Origin: an uncultured Lentisphaeraceae bacterium
GTDB taxonomy: Bacteria > Verrucomicrobiota > Kiritimatiellia > RFP12 > DVOR01
Assembly (NCBI GenBank): GCA_946056345.1
Contig: CAMGJH010000084.1
Location: forward strand, 1-5,736
Direction of reading: 5' to 3'
DNA: 5,736 nucleotides
Below, piece by piece: positions 1 to 5,673 of this stretch (its first letter is position 1; every line of letters begins with the position of its first letter). The position numbers and the translations under genes were made by a program. Below the pieces are notes generated by a model, which did no database searches, was not told the origin of the DNA, and was given only the letters and a program-made list of their open reading frames with translations.

Positions 1-246
1 GGTCTTGGTCTCGAGTACGCCTTCATCGGCGGCAGGGTCGACTTCGGCAGGCGGGGCAATCTCGGCGGCGGGGACGACCTCGGCCGGGGCCACGACGGCG
101 GGCTCTTCAGCCGGGGCATTGGCCTCGTCATCGAGCAGCACCACCACCTCTTCGGTGGCGGCAGCGGCCTGGGCGAGCAGGTGCGGGGCCGAGAGAATGG
201 CGGCGACCGCAACGAGGAGGAAGAACGGCGTTAAACGCATCTTCAT
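1..246 (-). CDS. Exported protein, 5' part only; probable PilQ/GspD-type secretin (runs off left edge)
   Basis: The frame is open from ATG at 246 to the window edge (82 codons, no stop). The product starts with a clear signal peptide: basic n-region MKMR, hydrophobic core at residues 7-24 and likely Sec cleavage around LLAQA (23-27). After a short stretch with EEVVVLLDD (32-40), residues 42-76 are low-complexity Ala/Pro/Glu/Val with loose repeats of the type PAEV. No secretin domain falls inside the window, so the family call rests on context: it is the fifth gene after pilM-N-O-P, where pilQ normally sits, and it is exported. The start is supported by AGGA nine nt upstream (256-259). A second Met at residue 3 is a less likely start. 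The gap from the pilP stop is 14 nt. It could instead be another periplasmic component. The CDS itself is secure, the secretin identity moderate. Confidence 0.72.
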   Translation of the reverse strand, partial: MKMRLTPFFLLVAVAAILSAPHLLAQAAAATEEVVVLLDDEANAPAEEPAVVAPAEVVPAAEIAPPAEVDPAADEGVLETKT

Positions 247-260
247 TGACTGGGTTCCTT

Positions 261-734
261 TTAGTTGGTGGGGGTTGTGGTCTCATCCGCCGCTGCAATC
301 CGCACGGACTTCAGGGGCTTGAGCAGGAGTTCCTGACCGGCGCCTTCGCGCAGACGCCAGGTAAAGCGATAGCCTTGGTGGTCCAAGGAGACAGAGTCGC
401 CGGCCGAGTAGCCCTTGCCATCGACGTAGATAACTTGGCGCAACACGCCATCCGAGCCGCGTGCCCGACTCTGGCCGGAGATCTTGACATGCTTGCGCGC
501 ATCCAGCCATAGGGCCAAGGGGGCGATGTCCGAGGGCTTGGGGGGCGGCGCTTCGGGCTTCTTTTCGGCCTGCGGTTCGGCGGCCGGCGTTTCGGGTTTG
601 GCCGGGGCCTCGACTTTGGGCTTGGGCGGCTCCCAGCCAATCGGCCAGAAGGGGTCGCGCCACTCGGCCGCGCAGAGCGGCAGGACAGCGAGGGCCGCGA
701 AAGCGGTCAGGCGGAGGCGGATTGTGCAACTCAT
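261..734 (-). CDS. pilP: PilP/GspC-like periplasmic linker protein of the pilus alignment complex
   Basis: 157 aa. PilP proteins bridge the inner-membrane PilN/PilO pair to the secretin. Seen here: a Sec-type signal peptide (basic RLR at 6-8, hydrophobic 10-22), then at 26-29 the RDPF motif typical of PilP/GspC-type proteins just after the export signal. Next come a Pro/Ala/Glu/Lys linker (35-67) and a small beta-rich domain (about 70-147) with the pattern V-Y-V-D-G-K-G-Y-x-x-G-D (101-113), as in homology-region domains of PilP and GspC. Cys21 lies near the end of the hydrophobic core, but LPLC is a poor lipobox, so lipidation is doubtful. The start at 734 is chosen over an ATG 20 codons upstream because it has GGGAGG six nt before it, the signal peptide follows at once, and it overlaps the pilO stop as ATGA. 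It is shorter and more divergent than proteobacterial PilP; the role is inferred from motif and synteny. Confidence 0.75.
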   Translation of the reverse strand: MSCTIRLRLTAFAALAVLPLCAAEWRDPFWPIGWEPPKPKVEAPAKPETPAAEPQAEKKPEAPPPKPSDIAPLALWLDARKHVKISGQSRARGSDGVLRQVIYVDGKGYSAGDSVSLDHQGYRFTWRLREGAGQELLLKPLKSVRIAAADETTTPTN

Positions 735-1381
735 CGGCGGCCTCCCTTCGCTGCGGGCAGGAGCTCGCTTTTGGTCTTGCCCTTGGCGGGCCATTCCACG
801 ACCATCTGCACGGCGTGGACCTGCGGGTCGTTGGTGGGGATGATGCGCATCGCGGAGAGGGTGGCCAGCGGATAGGTGTCCTCCAGCGCCTCCACGAACT
901 CCATCATCTGGCGATAGCCGCCGGTGCCAGTGCAGGTGATGAGCTGGCGCGCCTGCAACTGCTCGGGCACGCCCACCTTCGGCACGGGCAACATCCGCTG
1001 CGAGTGCTCGGCAAACTGCGCCAGCGCAAAGCCGGTCTTCTCGGTCAGCGGATCGAGCAAGGCCTTACAGCGCATCGCGTAGGAGTTCAGCAGCGGGGTC
1101 AGGTAGCCCTCGCCTTCCAACGCCTTCAACTGCCCCTCCAGCTCCTGCACCGCCTTCTCGGTCAGCGACTGGCGGCGGACCAACTTCTCCATCGCTTCCT
1201 GCTTGCTCTGGCGCGCCTGGGCCTCGTTGCGCGCCTGGTCGAGCGCCTCCTGCTGGCCGGTCACGAGGAACTGCCAGAGCGCGCCGGCCACGAGGAGCAA
1301 CCCCACCGCCACGGCGAAGGCCCGGCGCTTGGAGTTCCCGAAGAACGCGAGCAACTGCTCGCCGGTCAAACCCTGGCTCAT
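731..1381 (-). CDS. pilO: PilO-like inner-membrane alignment protein
   Basis: 216 aa. PilO pairs with PilN in the inner membrane and links the motor side to PilP and the secretin. The layout fits: a short cytoplasmic tail (1-20), one transmembrane helix (about 21-40), a charged Gln/Glu/Ala-rich coiled coil (43-92), then an alpha/beta domain (about 94-198). That domain has the family pattern ITCTGTGGY (148-156), followed by a helix EFVEALE (161-167) and strands ending in VQMVVEW (191-197). Two cysteines, 105 and 150, fall in the periplasmic part. The start at 1381 has GGAGG eight nt upstream and overlaps the pilN stop as ATGA; an ATG nine codons further up lacks this support. GspM of type II secretion has a similar layout, but separate PilM and PilN upstream favour PilO. 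Akkermansia Amuc_1100, in a comparable gene set, is a known PilO/PilN-like protein. Confidence 0.82.
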   Translation of the reverse strand: MSQGLTGEQLLAFFGNSKRRAFAVAVGLLLVAGALWQFLVTGQQEALDQARNEAQARQSKQEAMEKLVRRQSLTEKAVQELEGQLKALEGEGYLTPLLNSYAMRCKALLDPLTEKTGFALAQFAEHSQRMLPVPKVGVPEQLQARQLITCTGTGGYRQMMEFVEALEDTYPLATLSAMRIIPTNDPQVHAVQMVVEWPAKGKTKSELLPAAKGGRR

Positions 1382-2046
1382 TCGAAGACCCTCCGCTTGA
1401 GCGTGCACTCCACATCGAACCGGAAGAACTCCTGGCCGCTGCCGCCCCGGGCATCCTGCTCCTGGCGGAAGGCGCCCTTGGGCACCGTGGCGGTCTCAAT
1501 CGTCTCGCGGAAGGCCGGCGCGCGCAGCACCCCCAAAAGCTTGTCGAGCGAGGCGGCATCCGGCGTGCGCCCGGAGAGGCGCAGGCGGACCGGCTCCTCG
1601 GGCGAACTCGGCCCAAAACTTGGCGGCGCCTTCTTGCCCCGAGGGGCGGGCGCGGCGATGACCTGCGGCGGAGGCTCGACGAACTCGAGCGCGGTCAGCT
1701 GGATGGTTGCGGGCATCTGCTCGGCGAGTTTGCGTAGGAAGACGCCGTAGCGGGCGGCCCCGTGGCGGTAGAGCTCCACCTGCGCCAGCTGCTGCTTGAG
1801 CTCCTGCTCGCGCCCGGTCGTGTCGGTGGCGCGCTTGAAGGCGGCCTGCAACTGGCCGATGGCATCGTCGGCTGCGCGCGTCTGGCTCTGGGCCATCAGC
1901 GTCTGCGTCCACAGCCAGGCCCACCAGAGCGCCACGCCCGCCACGACCACCGCGGCGAAGACCGGTGCCATCACATGCAAGCGCACGCGGCTGGAGGAGA
2001 CGCGCTCCTCGGCGCGCAAGAGGTTGAGGTGGATTGCCTTATTCAT
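1378..2046 (-). CDS. pilN: PilN-like inner-membrane alignment protein
   Basis: 222 aa. PilN docks PilM through a conserved N-terminal tail and pairs with PilO in the periplasm. Seen: tail IHLNLLRAEER (5-15), which resembles the family INLLPxR motif; one Trp-rich transmembrane helix (26-46); a coiled-coil stretch (about 50-93); and a ferredoxin-like domain with LAEQMPATIQLTALEF (107-122), LRLSGRTPDAASL (155-167) and a C-terminal strand FRFDVEC (208-214). A Pro/Ala-rich insert (124-152) splits the first strand from the LSGRTPD part. The start at 2046 is chosen because GGAGG lies six nt upstream and it overlaps the end of pilM by eight nt. The 33-codon upstream extension is Pro/Arg-rich antisense-like sequence. 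The combination of tail, single helix and SGRTPD strand makes this the most recognisable PilN feature set in the window. Confidence 0.85.
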   Translation of the reverse strand: MNKAIHLNLLRAEERVSSSRVRLHVMAPVFAAVVVAGVALWWAWLWTQTLMAQSQTRAADDAIGQLQAAFKRATDTTGREQELKQQLAQVELYRHGAARYGVFLRKLAEQMPATIQLTALEFVEPPPQVIAAPAPRGKKAPPSFGPSSPEEPVRLRLSGRTPDAASLDKLLGVLRAPAFRETIETATVPKGAFRQEQDARGGSGQEFFRFDVECTLKRRVFE

Positions 2047-3052
2047 CGCTGGCCTCCTCCAAGACGGCGAGGGCTCCGCCGATGGCCGGCCAAAGGGCGG
2101 CCTCCTCCTCGGCCGTGGCGGGGGCGGCGGCGCGCGGCTTGGCAAAGCCAGCGAGGGCGGCGGGGGCCGTGAGCGTCAGTGCGCTGCCCGTGCGCTCGGC
2201 CACCGTGAGCCAGAGCGGCGCCAGGTGGGCCGGCACGCCAAAGAGCAGCCCGCAGGTGGGGGCGCTCTCAAAGCGCTGGGCCACATAGTCCACCGCCAGG
2301 CCAATCTGCCGGAAGAGTGGCTGGAGCACCGGCTCAAGGAGCGGCAGGGGGTCGACCAGCTGCTCTTCAATCATACTTTGGAGCAGCGCCGGCTCGATAC
2401 CCAGCCCCGAGGCGAGCGCCTGGGTGACGGTCTCGTTGCCGAGGGCCTGCTCGCGCACCAGCACCGGGCGGCTGTTCTGATAGGCCACCAAGAGCGTACG
2501 CTGCGCTTCCACGATGAGCGCCACGGCCGTGCCGCCGGCGCGCTCGAACTCGGGCGAAGCCAGGGGGGCATTTAGGAGCGCGGCCTGCGCCACCTGAATG
2601 GAGCACGCCGTCGGTTGGTGCCCCTCCGGGAGCAAGCGCGAGAGCCAGAGCACCTGGTACTCGGGCAATGTCGCTTCCAGGCAGAGATCCGGCGGCATCG
2701 CCAGCTTCACCGCCTGGCGCTGACCGTTCACGGCCTGCGCCTGGGCATCGGCAGCCGGGGCCTGACGCTGCGTCAGGCGCAGCACGGCCTCCGGCGTGGC
2801 GGCCACGAGGGCCGCGTTGGGCGACTGAAAGGGTGGGGGCAGGGACCAGGTGACGGCCTTGCGGGCGCTCTCCCAATCGCTGGGCAGGGCGCCGGGGAGG
2901 TCAATCACGGCTGCGGCGAGGAGTTCGCGCTTGCCGCCCTTGGTCTGCATCCGCACGGCGGCCACCTTCCCTTCGGGCAAGTGCCCGAGGGCGAGGCCGA
3001 CCACATCGGTGGGCGTGCGGCGCTTGAGGAGTGCAGTCTTTGCCTTGGCCAT
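2039..3052 (-). CDS. pilM: PilM-like actin-fold protein with degenerate nucleotide-binding motifs
   Basis: 337 aa, close to the usual PilM length (about 350). PilM is a cytoplasmic FtsA-like protein that binds ATP and the PilN tail. No signal peptide or membrane helix is visible. The fold is suggested by an opening strand-turn-strand (17-34), a second such pair at 176-200 ending in REQALGNETVTQAL (200-213), a helical segment (222-261), GLLFGVPAHLAPL (268-280), and a closing AIGGALAVL (323-331), like the PilM end. The phosphate-binding loops lack the expected Asp/Gly residues (GLALG at 19-23, IVEAQRT at 180-186), so ATP binding may be lost. The start at 3052 lies 5 nt after the preceding stop, with AAGGA about ten nt upstream; the in-frame extension further up is shadow sequence of the neighbouring gene. 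Assignment relies on fold pattern plus its place directly before pilN. Confidence 0.75.
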   Translation of the reverse strand: MAKAKTALLKRRTPTDVVGLALGHLPEGKVAAVRMQTKGGKRELLAAAVIDLPGALPSDWESARKAVTWSLPPPFQSPNAALVAATPEAVLRLTQRQAPAADAQAQAVNGQRQAVKLAMPPDLCLEATLPEYQVLWLSRLLPEGHQPTACSIQVAQAALLNAPLASPEFERAGGTAVALIVEAQRTLLVAYQNSRPVLVREQALGNETVTQALASGLGIEPALLQSMIEEQLVDPLPLLEPVLQPLFRQIGLAVDYVAQRFESAPTCGLLFGVPAHLAPLWLTVAERTGSALTLTAPAALAGFAKPRAAAPATAEEEAALWPAIGGALAVLEEASDE

Positions 3053-3057
3053 TGCGT

Positions 3058-5580
3058 TTACTTCCTTGCCGAGGTGGGCGAGAGGCGCACGCCGAAGACC
3101 TTGTAGGTCTTGCCGCCGTGGACGTTGCGGAAGGGGGCCGAGGTGATGAGGCCATTGCGGTAGGGCGTGCCTGGCGGGATTTCGGCCAAGACGGCCCACT
3201 GCGGGGCGCTGGCGTCGGGCTTGCCGAGGATCTGGATGTAGCCATTGGGCGCGGCACCCAGGGTGCCCAGCCCATCGAAGGGCTCGACCATCACGGTGGC
3301 CTCGACGCGGTTGTTGCCCACGCGCTTGACCTCGGCCACGCCGAAGTTGCAGAGATACTGGGCCGAGACCGCCCTGCCGGTGACCGTTGCCTGCGGCCGC
3401 AGGTTCAGCAGATAGGCCACATTGACCGCCTGGCCGGCATCCATCTCCGGCGTTTCGGAGGTGGAGCCCTCGAGGGTTAGGCGCAGCTCGCCGGCGGCCG
3501 CTCGGCCGCGCAGGGCGGCGGCGGTCACGAAGCTGGTCGCCTCCGGGCTCGGCTTGACGGCGGCTTCGGTGCCATCGGGGTTGAAGAGCTTGACATTGAG
3601 GTTGCCCATCGCCACGGCATAGGGGACATTGAGCGAGAGGGTGTTGCCCTCCAACACCAGCTCGCACCCTTCGGGGATGTCGGAGCCGAGGAGGAAGTCA
3701 TCGTCGGTGAGGGTGTCCGAGCAGACCTGCCAGGTGAGGATGGGGTTCTTGCCGCCCTTCATCCCGGTGGGGTTGCCGGTGACCACCAGGCTCGAGCCGT
3801 GCTGCATCGCCAGGAGCGAGAGGCTCGTCACCTTCCCCGGGGCAATCTCCAACTGCGCGCCATCGAGGAAGACGCAGCTGCCGGTTACGTGTCCGCCGCC
3901 TTGCAGGGTACCGCCCTTGGCCACAATGAGATTGCCCGTGCTGCGGATCATCTCGGCCTTCAGCACGGCTTCGCCCTCCACTTGGAGCGACTGCATCGGC
4001 GCAATCGTCAGCTCTTGGGCCTGGTGAAGGCCATTGGTCAGGCGCACGGGGGCCTGCACGGTGAAGTTCCGGGCAAAACTCCCGCCGTTCATCTCCACGT
4101 TGCCGCCATTGACCAGCAGGTCCAACGGCTTCTCCGGCGAGCCGAGGGTGGCCTCCACCTTCAGCCCCGAGAGGCGCGGGACCACCCACTTCGTCTGCCC
4201 GGTGGGGTCGGCCGTCCGCCCCAAGGTGAGCAGGGGGGCGTTCTGCTGGGTCCAAATTCGCCCGGCCACCGTACCGGTCGCCGCGAGCGTGGTGGGCGCG
4301 GTGAGCTCGATGGCGCTCTCCAGGGTCGCGCCGGGCTCGACGCGCAGGGCGCCAAAGCCCTCGAGGTTGAGTTCGCCCCCGCCGCTGACCGCCATCTGCG
4401 GCGCGTCGAAGGGCCCCTGACCGACCACGTAGAGCTGCACGCCCGGGGAGAGAACCAGCCGTGCCTCGGGTCCAAGCAGGAGCCCGCTGCTGCGCAGCTT
4501 CTTCCCGGCTTCCTGGCGCGTGGCATCATCCACCACCACCACCTCGCCCTCGAAGTCCTGCGCGTTGAGCGAGACCCCGAGGTCAGAGAAGGGGCAGCTG
4601 ATTTCGATGCGCCCGCGCCCTTCCACCGTCAGCGGCTTGGGGTTGGCCGCCTGCGCCGGCTGGATGCGCAAGGTGCCGCCCTTGAGCGTATGGGTCCACT
4701 CCGGGAGCGGGCCTTGCTTGGGCGCCAAGACGCACGAGCCATCGGGAGCGGCCACCGGGAGCTCTACGGCAGGCTTTGTCGGCGCCGGTTCGGCCTTCCG
4801 CTCAGCCACAACGGCCTTCGCCGCGGGCTTGGCCACCGGCTTGCTTGCCGGCGGGGTTGCGGAGGTGCCGGACCAGGCGCAGACCTCATCCAGCCGCGCG
4901 TAGAGCCCCGGTTTGACGCCCGAGGCCACGCCGTCACCGTCGCGCCCCGTGCCGAGCACCAATTCAGTCAGCTTGTCATCGGGTCCGTGCTCGGCCGGGA
5001 CCTTAAGCCGCTCGACTTCGTTGCCGTCAACGAACAGCACGAAGCTCTCATCTATGTAACAAAGGCGAATATCGTACCACTGCTCGAGCTCGAGCTTGTT
5101 CTTCTCGTGCCAACGGGTCATCCCCTGCACGAGGTTCTCGCCGGCGTTGCGAAAGAGGGCCAGGGTGATGGGGTTGTTGTTCTTGGGCTCGGCCACCTGC
5201 TCGAGGCGGTAGTTGTGCTTGCCAAAGCGAAAACCGAAGACCGGACGCCAACGCATCCGGCTGCGCGGGCGGAAGCGGAAGGCAATCGTCCACCCCTCCT
5301 TTGCCCGCAATCCTTCAATGCCACTAACCACCCCATAGCGCGTCCCCTGCGCGTTGGAAAAGACCTCTAGCGCGCTCACCCCCAATTCGTCCATCGAAGG
5401 CTTCACCGTCTTCCCTTCCTGCGGACCTTGCAGGACGAAGCTCATCTTCGGCTTGCCAGACTCCGAGACCACCTGCTCCACGGCCCCCGGATTGAATGAA
5501 CATCGCACGGCCACCTCTGCCGGTAGCATCCCTGCCAGCCCCACGGCCAACGCCAAGAAAATCTGTTGCTCAATCTGCAT
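3058..5580 (-). CDS. Large exported LamG-domain protein with passenger-like beta repeats, first gene of the pil operon
   Basis: 840 aa, not a known pil component. N-terminus: hydrophobic stretch 7-24, a probable Sec signal ending near AEVA, but the n-region MQIEQQ has no Lys/Arg. Residues 46-237 look like a LamG/concanavalin-like jelly roll: EGWTIAFRFRP (95-105), QWYDIRLCYID (167-177), VLFVDGNEV (181-189) and YARLDEVCAWSG (227-238). A Pro/Ala/Lys linker (240-275) follows. Residues 281-650 form a beta-rich, Gly-rich region; 549-602 follows the autotransporter-associated strand pattern (KGGTLQGGGHVTG, LDGAQLEIAPG, GSSLVVTG), suggesting a beta helix. Residues 651-840 are another beta-rich domain I do not recognise. 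There is no autotransporter barrel, PEP-CTERM tail or LPXTG motif. The start is fixed by AAGGAG six nt upstream and an in-frame stop at 5599-5601. It is probably periplasmic or at the cell surface; ligand and function are unknown. Position suggests co-expression with the pilus machine. Confidence 0.85.
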   Translation of the reverse strand: MQIEQQIFLALAVGLAGMLPAEVAVRCSFNPGAVEQVVSESGKPKMSFVLQGPQEGKTVKPSMDELGVSALEVFSNAQGTRYGVVSGIEGLRAKEGWTIAFRFRPRSRMRWRPVFGFRFGKHNYRLEQVAEPKNNNPITLALFRNAGENLVQGMTRWHEKNKLELEQWYDIRLCYIDESFVLFVDGNEVERLKVPAEHGPDDKLTELVLGTGRDGDGVASGVKPGLYARLDEVCAWSGTSATPPASKPVAKPAAKAVVAERKAEPAPTKPAVELPVAAPDGSCVLAPKQGPLPEWTHTLKGGTLRIQPAQAANPKPLTVEGRGRIEISCPFSDLGVSLNAQDFEGEVVVVDDATRQEAGKKLRSSGLLLGPEARLVLSPGVQLYVVGQGPFDAPQMAVSGGGELNLEGFGALRVEPGATLESAIELTAPTTLAATGTVAGRIWTQQNAPLLTLGRTADPTGQTKWVVPRLSGLKVEATLGSPEKPLDLLVNGGNVEMNGGSFARNFTVQAPVRLTNGLHQAQELTIAPMQSLQVEGEAVLKAEMIRSTGNLIVAKGGTLQGGGHVTGSCVFLDGAQLEIAPGKVTSLSLLAMQHGSSLVVTGNPTGMKGGKNPILTWQVCSDTLTDDDFLLGSDIPEGCELVLEGNTLSLNVPYAVAMGNLNVKLFNPDGTEAAVKPSPEATSFVTAAALRGRAAAGELRLTLEGSTSETPEMDAGQAVNVAYLLNLRPQATVTGRAVSAQYLCNFGVAEVKRVGNNRVEATVMVEPFDGLGTLGAAPNGYIQILGKPDASAPQWAVLAEIPPGTPYRNGLITSAPFRNVHGGKTYKVFGVRLSPTSARK

Positions 5581-5586
5581 TGTGAA

Positions 5587-5592
5587 CTCCTT
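5587..5592 (-). promoter_or_regulatory. Ribosome binding site of the LamG protein gene
   Basis: AAGGAG on the minus strand ends six nt before the ATG at 5580, an ideal Shine-Dalgarno and spacing. It matters because the predicted sigma-54 transcription start falls on or next to it, so the mRNA would begin almost exactly with the ribosome binding site. Confidence 0.8.
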
Positions 5593-5601
5593 GCGTCTCT
5601 A

Positions 5602-5618
5602 TGCAAACTCCGTGCCAA
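5602..5618 (-). promoter_or_regulatory. Sigma-54 (RpoN) -24/-12 promoter of the operon
   Basis: The minus strand reads TTGGCACG, GAGT, TTGCA. This matches the RpoN consensus YTGGCACG-N4-TTGCW at every defined position, with GG (5616-5615) and GC (5604-5603) exactly ten nt apart. It lies 22 nt upstream of the ATG of the first gene, on the correct strand. Counting from the -12 C places the transcription start near 5591, giving a leader of only about 11 nt. RpoN promoters need an enhancer-binding ATPase, so the operon would be switched by a dedicated activator. No comparable sigma-70 pair was seen in this stretch. The match is strong by eye; the short leader is the main reservation. Confidence 0.7.
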
Positions 5619-5623
5619 ACCGC

Positions 5624-5636
5624 GCACCTGCAGTGC
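5624..5636. repeat. Short inverted repeat upstream of the -24 box
   Basis: The arms GCAC (5624-5627) and GTGC (5633-5636) flank CTGCA. It sits about 6-18 bp upstream of the sigma-54 -24 element. It may be a protein-binding dyad, but four-base arms are common by chance in GC-rich DNA. Confidence 0.25.
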
Positions 5637-5645
5637 TTGGTTAAC

Positions 5646-5673
5646 TGACAGCCGACAGCGGACAGCTGACAGC
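5646..5673. repeat. Four tandem heptamers, nGACAGC
   Basis: The units TGACAGC, CGACAGC, GGACAGC and TGACAGC follow one another without gaps; only the first base varies. On the operon strand the unit reads GCTGTCn. The array lies about 55-82 bp upstream of the predicted sigma-54 start. Three units make 21 bp, about two helical turns, so units 1 and 4 face the same side. It could be an activator site or simply an intergenic heptamer microsatellite; the sequence alone does not decide. Confidence 0.75.

Noticed and set aside
722..1750. 342-codon plus-strand open frame opposite pilO and pilN
   Set aside because: It mirrors the codons of two recognisable genes, has a Leu/Gln/His/Arg-rich product without motifs and spans a real gene junction on the other strand.
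1378..3052. Type II secretion reading (GspL-GspM-GspC) instead of PilM-N-O-P
   Set aside because: GspL is a single protein combining the actin-like and membrane parts; here they are two genes with the PilN docking tail visible, which fits the pilus-type arrangement better.
3053..3667. N-terminal extension of pilM by 205 codons
   Set aside because: It lies inside the coding sequence of the 840-aa protein in another frame, reads as Arg/Gly/Pro-rich shadow sequence, and the ATG at 3052 has a ribosome site and gives a normal PilM length.
3799..5370. 523-codon plus-strand open frame opposite the LamG protein gene
   Set aside because: It is antisense to a well-supported exported protein, rich in Arg/His/Gly/Leu without domain pattern, and has no Shine-Dalgarno at its ATG. 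Long antisense frames are expected in GC-rich coding DNA.
3058..5580. Classical autotransporter (type V) interpretation of the 840-aa protein
   Set aside because: The passenger-like strand repeats are there, but no C-terminal membrane barrel or terminal aromatic strand is visible.
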